Assembly (NCBI GenBank): GCA_964344685.1 | Contig: CAYFOK010000014.1 | Coordinates: 33,247 to 97,246, forward strand | DNA length: 64,000 nucleotides | Direction of reading: 5' to 3' | From: Scalindua sp964344685 | GTDB taxonomy: Bacteria; Planctomycetota; Brocadiia; Brocadiales; Scalinduaceae | In this document: piece after piece, positions 43,283 to 51,536 of the stretch | How the letters are laid out: the number at the start of each line of letters is the position of its first letter | Position numbering within the stretch: position 1 is the first letter of the stretch | The notes under the pieces: model-generated | Seen by the model: only the letters and a program-made list of their open reading frames with translations | What the model was told of the DNA's origin: nothing | Databases searched by the model: none | Translations under genes and position numbers: made by a program

Positions 43283-44512
43283 ATGTTTTATTCATTCTTA
43301 AACGTGATCAAAACTGTTTCAAAAGTGCCTAAAAAGTGTCTGGCACTTCCTTTTATGTTTGCTGTTCTTTTTAGCTTTTCTACGATTGCTGGAGCTGCAG
43401 AAAAGTTGATTGTTGGAGATGAAGCCCTCGCTAAGGATTTTCATGAATTACATGAGAGGGGTGATATAGAGAAGGAGTTTCATATCTATGTCACTGATGG
43501 ATACATAGAGATGGCAGATGGTGAATTTATCTATCAGTGGGGGTTTACTCATGCTCCAAATTGGGAAGATGTAGGAGAAATTAAGACTGTTGAAGAGAGA
43601 GATGCTAAACTATTGCCAATCAAGGTTCCTGGTGACGAGATGCGTTTCCATTCCGGAAGGAATTATATTGTGGTACTACATAATGCCGGCTGGTATGAAG
43701 CTGAAAAGCATTCTGGGATTCAACACGTAGCACATACAATTCACTGGCACGGTCTTGATCTGATACCTGCAGTTGACGGTATCCCTAATATTCCATATCC
43801 TTCTGTTTTCCCTCATGAGAAATTCAGATATTTTTTGTCAATACCTGATGATATTGAAGGCTCATATATGGGACATTGCCATGTAGATTCAACAAATCAT
43901 ATTATGGCCGGACTGTATTTCCCTATTGTTATAGAAAAGGAGAAGAACGAAATTTATGGTTATAAGTTTGACAGGGAGTATACTCTGTTTTTTTCTGAAA
44001 TAGACAGCGAATATATGGAAATGCTTAGAGACAAGGGAAATATTAAAGACGGGTTGAGCTGGAAATCAAATTACTTTACATTAAATGGTAGAATTTTTAT
44101 GGACAAGCTGGATAACCCTTTGTCTACAATTAATGATCCTAAAACAAGGCTGGTTGCTTATGATGGCGAAACTGTCCTGGTAAGGTTGATGGCAATTGGA
44201 TATGATCATATATTTGCCTGGCATCCGCACGGTTATCACGGATTGATCATTGGAACTGATGGTAGAAGACATCCAGCACCGTATCAGAAAGACACCATAT
44301 TAATAGGATCTGGTGAACGATATGACATTTTATATAATATCCCGAATTTCTCATCACAGTCTACATGCCTGTCATGTAATCGTGGTCCCGGCATTACTAT
44401 TGCTCATGACCATAATTTAATGGGAATGGTTAGTGGAGGGATATATCCTCATGGTGGATTAACTATCTTTGACGTAAGGCCAAAAACTGAGCAAATGCTG
44501 AGTGGTAATTGA
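43283..44512 (+). CDS. secreted two-domain multicopper oxidase-like protein
   Basis: A 409-residue exported cupredoxin protein; the signal peptide is likely cut after IAGA. Domain 1 has HTIHWHGLDL (type 2/3 copper histidines) and GSYMGHCHVDSTNHIMAGLY, which has the type 1 Cys-His pattern with C-x6-H spacing. Domain 2 has FAWHPHGYHGLII and ITIAHDHNLMG. The type 1 site in the first domain resembles two-domain oxidases and NirK, but neither the NirK C-x9-H spacing nor the laccase HCHxxxHxxxxM spacing is matched. The residue at the usual axial methionine position is leucine. It lies 7 kb from nxr under a similar promoter; a role in nitrogen-oxide or copper metabolism is inference. Confidence 0.82.
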   Translation: MFYSFLNVIKTVSKVPKKCLALPFMFAVLFSFSTIAGAAEKLIVGDEALAKDFHELHERGDIEKEFHIYVTDGYIEMADGEFIYQWGFTHAPNWEDVGEIKTVEERDAKLLPIKVPGDEMRFHSGRNYIVVLHNAGWYEAEKHSGIQHVAHTIHWHGLDLIPAVDGIPNIPYPSVFPHEKFRYFLSIPDDIEGSYMGHCHVDSTNHIMAGLYFPIVIEKEKNEIYGYKFDREYTLFFSEIDSEYMEMLRDKGNIKDGLSWKSNYFTLNGRIFMDKLDNPLSTINDPKTRLVAYDGETVLVRLMAIGYDHIFAWHPHGYHGLIIGTDGRRHPAPYQKDTILIGSGERYDILYNIPNFSSQSTCLSCNRGPGITIAHDHNLMGMVSGGIYPHGGLTIFDVRPKTEQMLSGN

Positions 44513-44552
44513 TGACAAAAGAAGTGTTTTGATTTTATAAACTTTGGACTGT

Positions 44553-44582
44553 TGAGGGGAAAGGTTTATTCCTTTCCCCTCA
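44553..44582. terminator. stem-loop between convergent genes
   Basis: TGAGGGGAAAGG pairs perfectly with CCTTTCCCCTCA around a TTTATT loop. It sits between the oxidase (plus) and holB (minus). A T-run is lacking on both sides, so bidirectional termination is likely but not certain. Confidence 0.6.
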
Positions 44583-44654
44583 TATAGTCAAAACTTGAGC
44601 CTTGTTTTCATCGTTCTTAGATTAGACCATGTATCTGAAAAGATAATACTATTA

Positions 44655-45686
44655 TCATTCTTTAAAATTTAATATGCTAATCCTGTTAATTAAATTTTCG
44701 AGTAGTAAATTAATATTCAGGTTATAGTCTACATTTTTGATAGACTCTAAAATCTCATCAATAATGTTTAATATATGTTCCTGTGTTAAATGGCTGACAG
44801 GTCGTATGTCTTCTTCAAGGTTTGCGTTGAAAAGGACTATTTTTTTACGATAAGCACCTTTTCCATTTCTAATTTTAACTATTAGCAGGTCACGGTAGAA
44901 TTGTAAAATACAATTTAAAATGCTCTTAAGAGTTTGTCTTTTCTCCTCTAATGTATTTGCCGTACTTAAATATGAATCAATAATTTCCTGAGCAAAGGCA
45001 AGGTTGTCTACGTTAGGTTCCGTCATTCGACTAACAACATAATTATTAATTTCATAATAATTACTATCTACCAGGTCCAACGCATTTCCCAGGCTTCCAT
45101 TGCAAAACCTTGAGACCCATCCAATTTTGTTTTCATCAGCGTCAGATTTTGCAGTCAATTTGTTTGCTATTATATTGGCTGGTATTGAGTGAAACCTAAT
45201 AATCTGACATCTTGATCTGATGGTTTCTTTTATCAGTCCGAGAGAGTTGGTGATTAGAATTATTAAAGTGTTAGGTGAAGGTTCTTCAAGTGTTTTCAAT
45301 AGACAGTTTGAAGCCTCTTCATTCATCCTGTCGGCTTCATTAATAATGAATATTTTATAGTCAGATTCCAGTGGGCTAAGCTTTACAGAATTCTGTAAAT
45401 TTCTAATATCCTCAATTTTAATAAATTTTGAATTTTCTATAATCCCTATCCAGGAAACGTCAGGATGGCTTTGTTTTTCTATTCGAATGCAGTTTCGGCA
45501 TGAATTACAGGAATCTATTTTATTATTTACGCAATTAAGAGCTTTTGCAACTTCTTTTGCAAATAAGGCTTTTCCAACTCCATTCTGTCCGTTAAATATA
45601 AATGCGTGAGAGAGGTGGTCGGTTACTATTGCTTTTTTGAAGAGGTCTATTATGTGATCCTGTGCGAGAATATCGGTAAAAGGCAT
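44655..45686 (-). CDS. holB: DNA polymerase III delta' subunit
   Basis: Clamp-loader AAA+ subunit, 343 residues. P-loop GQNGVGKALFAKEVA, Zn-binding cysteines (ALNCVNNKIDSCNSCRNC), the sensor region NEADRMNEEASNCLLKTLEEP and the arginine-finger SRC motif (IRSRCQIIRF) are present. The C-terminal domain is helical. It may equally be a short DnaX/HolB-type paralogue, but length and lack of a tau domain favour delta'. Stand-alone on the minus strand. Confidence 0.9.
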   Translation of the reverse strand: MPFTDILAQDHIIDLFKKAIVTDHLSHAFIFNGQNGVGKALFAKEVAKALNCVNNKIDSCNSCRNCIRIEKQSHPDVSWIGIIENSKFIKIEDIRNLQNSVKLSPLESDYKIFIINEADRMNEEASNCLLKTLEEPSPNTLIILITNSLGLIKETIRSRCQIIRFHSIPANIIANKLTAKSDADENKIGWVSRFCNGSLGNALDLVDSNYYEINNYVVSRMTEPNVDNLAFAQEIIDSYLSTANTLEEKRQTLKSILNCILQFYRDLLIVKIRNGKGAYRKKIVLFNANLEEDIRPVSHLTQEHILNIIDEILESIKNVDYNLNINLLLENLINRISILNFKE

Positions 45687-45865
45687 AACTCCAGGTACAA
45701 AAAGCAGCTTTATGAATTAAGATTGTTAAATCAGCGTTCAATTACATAGAAGAACAATATATTGTACTTCTAAAATAAAAGGCAGATCATCATTCAAAAC
45801 ACATAGTAACGATAGTCAACGGTTTATTCAATTGGCATTGATATTAACAGACAGAGATTAGTTGC

Positions 45866-46114
45866 TTAAGGCTCTATTGTTTCTATTGTAGCAATAACAT
45901 CACCAACAGTTACCACATCACCTTCCTGAGCCATAATTTCAATTAATTTACCGGTACTGGTTGCAGCAATGCTCAAATTTGCTCTATTCGTTGAAACTTC
46001 AAGAATGTCGTCACCTTCTTCAAACTCTTCATCTTCTTCGATATGCCAGAAAGAAATAGTAATTTGGTCTTCCGTTTCGAATCCGATATCGGGCAGCAGA
46101 AATTCTTTTTGCAT
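45866..46114 (-). CDS. lipoyl/biotinyl-like domain protein lacking the modified lysine
   Basis: An 82-residue single lipoyl-type beta-barrel domain starting MQKEFLLPDIGFETEDQ, like the E2 lipoyl domain of 2-oxoacid dehydrogenases. In those proteins the hairpin carries ETDKA with the lipoylated lysine. Here it reads STNRANLSI, with R44 (codon AGA) at the lysine position and N for D. No other lysine is on the hairpin. The protein probably cannot be lipoylated or biotinylated and may act as a binding or scaffold domain. No dehydrogenase genes are nearby. Confidence 0.8.
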   Translation of the reverse strand: MQKEFLLPDIGFETEDQITISFWHIEEDEEFEEGDDILEVSTNRANLSIAATSTGKLIEIMAQEGDVVTVGDVIATIETIEP

Positions 46115-46602
46115 CTTTTTTATATATAAAATTGGTTGATAAAGTTATGTATAAATAAAGCAATCAAATTATACAAATGGTAAATTTGTTGTCAATAGCG
46201 AGTAGTATAAAAATGATTTTCTAATTTTTTTAAGTAATAATATAGTAGCAAAAAAATATAATGTCAATATAGTGAATTTCATTTTTTTATTGACTTTAGG
46301 GTGTTGAAAAGATATCGCTATATCATTAATCAATACGGATATCTAAATATATTCAAGATTATTAATCAGTTGATAAATTCAGTATAATTTATCTCTTTAG
46401 AGGATTCCCTGCCTGCGTGGGCATAGAATACATCAAATAGTAAATATTAAACATCACACTGTTTACATGATAATATAAACATAATAGTCGATATAATTAA
46501 TTAAATATTATTTACTATATTACCTTTGATTAATTATGTGTTGCATAACATAAATATGTTCGTTGAATGGTAACAATAACAGGTCCTAGCTGGAGTTGAC
46601 AG
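46115..46602. other. AT-rich intergenic region before the kinase gene
   Basis: A divergent gap of 488 bases. A TTGACT at 46290 has only a poor -10 partner. No gene, terminator or sigma-54 site is visible. GGAG seven bases before the GTG at 46603 is the ribosome-binding site for the histidine kinase. Confidence 0.55.
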
Positions 46603-48282
46603 GTGTTTAAAGAAAATTTAAAAAAATCAGAATTAGTAGAACGTATAAATTGGCTGATCCTTATGCGTTGGATTGCTATTTCAGGCTTGTTCATTACAAT
46701 TTATATCTTCAGTAGTGTTTTTAAAGTTGTTGAACAGGTCAAGCCATTATATGCTGTAGGCATAATTATTCTCTTAACAAATACAGGCTATTTTTTTTAT
46801 AGAAATGCTCTCAGGATAAAATCTTTTTCTTCAGTGCAGTTGCATGCGGGCATACAAATCATGACAGATCATTTTTTCCTTATGTGCCTGATATACTTTG
46901 CAGGCGGTATTGAAAATCCGTTTATTTTTTATTTTCTCTTTCATGCTATAATAGCTGGTATATTTTTAGAGAAAAAGTATAGTTATCTTCAAGCATTGTT
47001 TGCTTCAAGCCTGTTCGCGTTATTTTTAATACTTGAATATCATTCCATAATACCCCATCAGCCATTAAAAACTTTTTCTACTTTTAAATACGGAGACGAA
47101 CTTTGGCATTCTGAAGTTTACATATTGTGTGTCTTCTTCGCGCTTGCCAGCACTATTTTTATTTCGGTATTTTTTGTGACCTCTATAATGGATAGGTTGA
47201 GAAAAAGCAGAGATGATGTATTATTTGAGATTAAATCTACATTAGAGAATATGGCGGAAGGTGTTATTTTTATAGACCCGAATGATAAGGTTACAATGTG
47301 CAACAGGGAAATTGAAAAAGCATGGAAAATTAAAAGAGAAGATATATTAAATAAGTCTGTAAAGGATGAGCAGCTTCCTTACATAGGAGGGGTCGCATTA
47401 GATATTACTAAAGGTTTCAAAAAGAAAATAGAGACATCACAGCATCAGGAAATAAAGACTAAGGACGGATTCCTTTACAACACATATTCTGCAGTATTTG
47501 ATCCAAGTGGCAAATACTGGGGTACTGTATTAACGAGTCATGATATAACAGAGAGAAAGAAGCTGGAACAGCAATTGTTGCATTCTGAGAGGCTAGCAAC
47601 GATTGGTGAAATGTCAGCTAAGGTTGCTCACGAAATAAGGAACCCTCTTAGCTCAATTAGTTTAAATACGGAATTATTGTACGATGAAATCAGCAATGAT
47701 AACGGAGGGAAGAAAAGCGATGCAGAGAATTTGATACAGTCTATCTTGAATGAAGTAGATACTTTAACTGAAATGAGCGATGAGTATCTGCGGTTTGCAA
47801 GATTTCCAAGATTGGAGACGAAACCCGCATCTATTAATAACGTTTTAATGGAACTTTCGAAATTCTTTAATAAAGAACGGTTACAGAGAGGTATCGCTTT
47901 AAAAGAGAATTATGCGCCCGATCTTCCGCTAATATTGCTCGATACAAATCAGATAAAACAGGCGTTTCTTAATATACTTAAGAACTCTTTTGAGGCAATG
48001 CCTGAAGGTGGCAAGATAAGTATTTCTACAAGGTTGAAAGATAATAATATTGAAGTAAATGTTACTGATACCGGCTACGGTATTAGCAAGGACGATATTC
48101 AGAGAGTTTTTGATCCGTTTTATAGCGTAAAAGTTAATGGGACAGGTTTGGGTCTTGCGTTGACGATGAAAACTATAGAAGGACATGGTGGAGAAATAAT
48201 TTGTAAGAGTGCAATAGATAAGGGCACGACTATGGTAATTAGTTTTCCAGTGGACAGTTGTGGAAAGGATATAATTGAATAG
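46603..48282 (+). CDS. membrane sensor histidine kinase (NtrB-like)
   Basis: A 559-residue kinase from a GTG start (GGAG seven bases upstream). Residues about 15-200 hold six hydrophobic segments; then comes a PAS domain (about 205-325, ending SHDITERKKLEQQL), a HisKA domain with H343 in AHEIRNPLSSISLN, and an HATPase_c domain with NILKNSFEAMPEGG (N-box), DTGYGIS and GTGLGLALT. It overlaps the regulator gene that follows, so the pair forms a two-component system. The signal sensed by the membrane domain is unknown. Its place directly before the nxr operon suggests control of nitrite oxidation (inference). Confidence 0.93.
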   Translation: MFKENLKKSELVERINWLILMRWIAISGLFITIYIFSSVFKVVEQVKPLYAVGIIILLTNTGYFFYRNALRIKSFSSVQLHAGIQIMTDHFFLMCLIYFAGGIENPFIFYFLFHAIIAGIFLEKKYSYLQALFASSLFALFLILEYHSIIPHQPLKTFSTFKYGDELWHSEVYILCVFFALASTIFISVFFVTSIMDRLRKSRDDVLFEIKSTLENMAEGVIFIDPNDKVTMCNREIEKAWKIKREDILNKSVKDEQLPYIGGVALDITKGFKKKIETSQHQEIKTKDGFLYNTYSAVFDPSGKYWGTVLTSHDITERKKLEQQLLHSERLATIGEMSAKVAHEIRNPLSSISLNTELLYDEISNDNGGKKSDAENLIQSILNEVDTLTEMSDEYLRFARFPRLETKPASINNVLMELSKFFNKERLQRGIALKENYAPDLPLILLDTNQIKQAFLNILKNSFEAMPEGGKISISTRLKDNNIEVNVTDTGYGISKDDIQRVFDPFYSVKVNGTGLGLALTMKTIEGHGGEIICKSAIDKGTTMVISFPVDSCGKDIIE

Positions 48283-49762
48283 TACATTAAAACAATCAGT
48301 TTTAGTTGTTGATGATCAAGAGAGTATCAGACTTGCACTATCAAGGATACTTTCTAAAGAAGGCTATGAAGTATACCTGGCCGATGACGGTGAAAGTGCG
48401 TTGGATATTTTGCGTGAGAAAAAGATAAATGTTATGCTTTCTGATCTGAAAATGAATAAAATGGATGGTCTTCGGCTGCTTAAGGCTTCAAAGTTGATCA
48501 AGCCGGAGGTGGAAGTCATATTAATTACCGCCCACGGGACAATTGAGAAGGCTGTTGGTGCAATGAAGGATGGTGCTTATGATTTTATAACAAAACCTTT
48601 CAAAAAAATCATTATTGCCAATATGATCAGAAAGGCAATCGAGAAACAGGCTCTTGTCGTAGAGAATAAATATTTACATGAGCAGCTTGCGCATACCGAG
48701 CACGACAGACATGAAGACATTATTGGGCAAAGTGACGCAATGAGTGAGGTTATAAAGTTAGCAGAACAAGTAGCGCCAAGTCAGGCATCAGTATTAATTC
48801 AAGGTGAAAGTGGTACCGGGAAGGAGGCTATAGCATCACTTATACACAGTATAGGGACTAGAATGGATAAACCGTTTGTTAAAGTAAGCTGTGCGGCTTT
48901 GCCGGATTCACTTCTGGAATCCGAGCTCTTTGGTTATGAGAAGGGAGCGTTTACAGGCGCTGTTAACCAGAAAGAGGGACGTTTTGAATTGGCTCATAAT
49001 GGTACTTTGTTTCTAGATGAAATTGGTGAAATAACTCCATCAATACAGGTTAAATTACTACGGGTTCTGCAAGAGGGTGAATTTGAACGTTTAGGAGGTA
49101 CAAGCGTTTTAAAAAGTAATGTACGAATAATTTCAGCAACTAATGTAGATCTTGCAAATGCAATAAGAGAAAAGAAATTTCGAGAAGATTTATTTTACCG
49201 ATTGAATGTGATTACAATAGATATTCCACCTCTTAGAGAAAGAAAAGAAGATATTCCCCTGCTGATAAGTCATTTCTTTAAAATCTATCAGAAAAAAAAT
49301 AACAAGAAAATTGATGGCATCTCTGAAGAGGCATTGGATATTTTGACTGCTTATCAGTGGCCTGGCAATGTACGAGAATTAAAGAATGTGATTGAAAGGG
49401 CTGTTGTTTTAGCACAGGATGTAGTCATTACGGAAAAGGATCTTCCGGGAAATATTGCGGGTGGCAGGGTTGAAGAGCGTAAATTTTCTATACCTTTCGG
49501 TATGCCATTACGTGAGATTGAGAAAAAGATAATTGTCGAAACACTGAAGCGTTCAAAGGGTGACAAGGAAGTAACTGCAAAATTACTTGGTATAACTCCC
49601 AGAACCATCTATCGCAAGATGAATTCACTGGAAGAAGAGGAAAAGCGTGATGAATTAAATAAAGAAGAGGCAAGAAGCGAAGAAATAAGGAAGGAAGAAA
49701 AAAGGCGTGAAGAGCAGAGGAGAAGAGAGGAAGAAGAGGCGAACGATAATATAAACAGTTGA
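48275..49762 (+). CDS. NtrC-family sigma-54 response regulator
   Basis: A 495-residue enhancer-binding regulator from a TTG start that overlaps the kinase stop by eight bases (AAAGGA upstream). Receiver domain with D57 (MLSDLKMNKMDG) and TKPFKK; AAA+ domain with Walker A GESGTGKE, the sigma-54 contact loop GAFTGA (from residue 224) and FLDEIGEI; Fis-type HTH near the C-terminus (DKEVTAKLLGITPRTIYRKM). After the HTH comes a 40-residue highly charged Glu/Arg/Lys tail (such as RKEEKRREEQRRREEEE) that is not part of the family. A perfect sigma-54 promoter with upstream dyads lies 300 bases downstream, before nxrC, and is the obvious target. Confidence 0.95.
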   Translation: MNSTLKQSVLVVDDQESIRLALSRILSKEGYEVYLADDGESALDILREKKINVMLSDLKMNKMDGLRLLKASKLIKPEVEVILITAHGTIEKAVGAMKDGAYDFITKPFKKIIIANMIRKAIEKQALVVENKYLHEQLAHTEHDRHEDIIGQSDAMSEVIKLAEQVAPSQASVLIQGESGTGKEAIASLIHSIGTRMDKPFVKVSCAALPDSLLESELFGYEKGAFTGAVNQKEGRFELAHNGTLFLDEIGEITPSIQVKLLRVLQEGEFERLGGTSVLKSNVRIISATNVDLANAIREKKFREDLFYRLNVITIDIPPLRERKEDIPLLISHFFKIYQKKNNKKIDGISEEALDILTAYQWPGNVRELKNVIERAVVLAQDVVITEKDLPGNIAGGRVEERKFSIPFGMPLREIEKKIIVETLKRSKGDKEVTAKLLGITPRTIYRKMNSLEEEEKRDELNKEEARSEEIRKEEKRREEQRRREEEEANDNINS

Positions 49763-49885
49763 TATTTTTTTAAGTTTTAATAAGTGCGTATTACGTATTA
49801 ATGAATATTTAATTTTATTGTAATAAAAGCAATATTGCTTAGGTCAGGATATGCAATTAAGAGAGCAACAACTACGACTCTATGT

Positions 49886-49946
49886 CATTTGACATTGTGT
49901 CATCGTTTTTGTACTGTAAAAGCTGAGTGTGACAGAATGTCAAATG
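49886..49946 (+). promoter_or_regulatory. paired dyads, candidate binding sites of the NtrC-type regulator
   Basis: TGACATTGTGTCA (49890-49902) and TGACAGAATGTCA (49930-49942) are perfect TGACA-N3-TGTCA repeats 40 bp apart. The flanks extend the match: CATTTGACATTGTGTCA (49886-49902) and the complement of 49930-49946 differ at one base in 17. Their centres lie 196 and 156 bases before the predicted sigma-54 start. Confidence 0.65.
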
Positions 49947-50065
49947 TGAAGGTAATCTAAAAATAACCTTTTGGCTAAGAGATTATCAATCAATTGTCAT
50001 ATATATATGCATTTTAAAATGTTATATGCAATGAGTTAATATATGATTTTAGGCGAGAAAGTACG

Positions 50066-50081
50066 TGGCACATTTATTGCT
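50066..50081 (+). promoter_or_regulatory. sigma-54 (-24/-12) promoter of the nxr operon
   Basis: TGGCACATTTATTGCT matches the consensus TGGCACRNNNNTTGCW at every fixed position with exact spacing. The transcript would start near 50092. Confidence 0.75.
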
Positions 50082-50203
50082 TATTTCTACTTTTCTTATA
50101 TTTATGATTATTTGTTCATATTTCGTTAACAAATTGGTCATAGATCTTGCTGTAACATAATCAATATCATAATAGTAGAATATATTTCTTCTGGAGGGGA
50201 GAA

Positions 50204-50266
50204 GTGGGTATTGTAGGCTTTTGCAGTGATTATTGTATGAAATTAAAAGCATATAACATTTTCTGA
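50204..50266 (+). CDS. possible 20-residue leader peptide in the nxr leader
   Basis: GGAGGGGAGAA directly precedes a GTG that opens a 20-codon frame (MGIVGFCSDYCMKLKAYNIF) ending in TGA. The ribosome-binding site is stronger than that of most real genes here and the peptide lies about 110 bases into the predicted transcript. It could be a regulatory leader peptide or chance. No family is recognised. Confidence 0.25.
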   Translation: MGIVGFCSDYCMKLKAYNIF

Positions 50267-50533
50267 AAAAGTCATTCCATATACATCGCAAGATACATTT
50301 TCATTTCCAGAAAATAGCACGATATTAGTGGTTTTTGCTTAGCTGTGTTTATATCAGCGCTTACAGCAATATTTGTTGTTTTGTAGAGCTATTGTATTAT
50401 TATCAATACACGAAATTGTAAGTTTTATCATTTTTGATGTTGAGTTTTTTTTGTTTTAACATATAATGATTTACTGACTTTTTGATACGTACATCTTTAA
50501 AATTCATTTAAAATTTTAGTGGAGGTAATAGTC

Positions 50534-51475
50534 ATGTTGAGAGGCCTTATACGAAAGTCTGTTTTCCTGGGAAGCGCTTTTGCTGCAATGTTCTTTTTAT
50601 GTAGTAGTGGGGTTTTCTCACAAAGCCTTGAGCAGGAAGCAACGGTAGAAGAAAATATACCCACTGAAGAGGGGCTAACTGTTAAATTCGTGAATACGGA
50701 TTTAAATGGGGCTGAAGATGCCCTGAAGCAGGCGCCGTCATATACGGTGAATTTACAGATACAGGATAGAGCTTTTCCAAACGGAGGAGGCTCTGTGCAG
50801 GAAGTTGAGATTAGAGGTATACATAATGGGAATACAATTTTCTTTGGAGTTAATTGGAATGATTCAACAAAGAATGACAGGGCTATTAAACATGAAGATT
50901 TTAGGGATGCAGTTGGTTTGATGTTCCCTCTTGGTATTGTAAAAATATCTCCTGAAACCCCTTTCAGCCCAAGAATGGGTGACAGGGGTAAAGCTGTAAA
51001 CATATGGCATTGGAAAGCAGATTGGGAACGTGATCTTCAGGCAGACGGTGGATATGAACATATGGAAGATCAGTACCCAAACATGTGGCATGACTTTGAT
51101 TCTGATCCGCATCCTTGTGAATTCAATAAAACAGTACATGACAGTGTTGACCTTTTGGCAGGCGGATTAGCAGCAGGATCCCTGCTTTCAAGGTCCAGGG
51201 AGACCACAGTTGAAGATTTGAATGCCGTGGGTTTTGGTACACTTACCTCCCAGACACATCAGGATGTCAACGGTATAGGCGACTGGGCTAATGGTAGATG
51301 GGATGTTATTATTTATAGACCGTTGTCAACACCGGATGAAAATGATGTTCAGTTTACTGCAGGTGGATCTACATTCTTTAATATGGCGGTCTGGAATGGA
51401 GAAGAAGGTGATAGAAATGGTCTTAAGTCTGTCAGCATAAGATGGAGGCCAATTACATTAGAGCCTGCAAGATAA
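50534..51475 (+). CDS. nxrC: nitrite oxidoreductase gamma subunit
   Basis: A 313-residue exported heme b-binding subunit of the EbdC/DdhC-like (ethylbenzene-dehydrogenase heme) family. The signal peptide (FLGSAFAAMFFLCSSGVFS) is followed by a beta-sandwich with VEIRGIHNGNTIFFGVNW, DAVGLMFPLG and a C-terminal NMAVWNGEEGDRNGLKSVS. In NXR it relays electrons from NxrB towards cytochromes. GGAGG eight bases upstream fixes the ATG at 50534. First gene of the operon, behind the sigma-54 promoter. Confidence 0.92.
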   Translation: MLRGLIRKSVFLGSAFAAMFFLCSSGVFSQSLEQEATVEENIPTEEGLTVKFVNTDLNGAEDALKQAPSYTVNLQIQDRAFPNGGGSVQEVEIRGIHNGNTIFFGVNWNDSTKNDRAIKHEDFRDAVGLMFPLGIVKISPETPFSPRMGDRGKAVNIWHWKADWERDLQADGGYEHMEDQYPNMWHDFDSDPHPCEFNKTVHDSVDLLAGGLAAGSLLSRSRETTVEDLNAVGFGTLTSQTHQDVNGIGDWANGRWDVIIYRPLSTPDENDVQFTAGGSTFFNMAVWNGEEGDRNGLKSVSIRWRPITLEPAR

Positions 51476-51536
51476 GCAGAATAACAAATTAATGATACTA
51501 CTTAAGTAAACTAAATAGATTTTAAGGAGGAATATT

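Larger units (their letters stand above)
49763..50533 (+). promoter_or_regulatory. nxr control region and long leader
   Basis: The largest gap of the window (771 bases). It contains two 13-bp dyads (49890-49902, 49930-49942), a sigma-54 promoter (50066-50081) with predicted start at 50092, and a leader of about 440 bases before nxrC. Within the leader a 20-codon open frame with a strong ribosome-binding site is present (50204-50266). Confidence 0.6.

Noticed and set aside
43283..44512. Multicopper oxidase called nirK
   Set aside because: The Cys-to-His spacing of the type 1 site and the second-domain histidines do not match copper nitrite reductase.
46290..46318. TTGACT with a downstream TATCGC as kinase promoter
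   Set aside because: The -10 element is poor and the site is 280 bases from the gene in very AT-rich DNA.
50135..50150. Second sigma-54-like element TGGTCATAGATCTTGC in the nxr leader
   Set aside because: The GG-to-GC distance is one base too long, which normally abolishes sigma-54 recognition.
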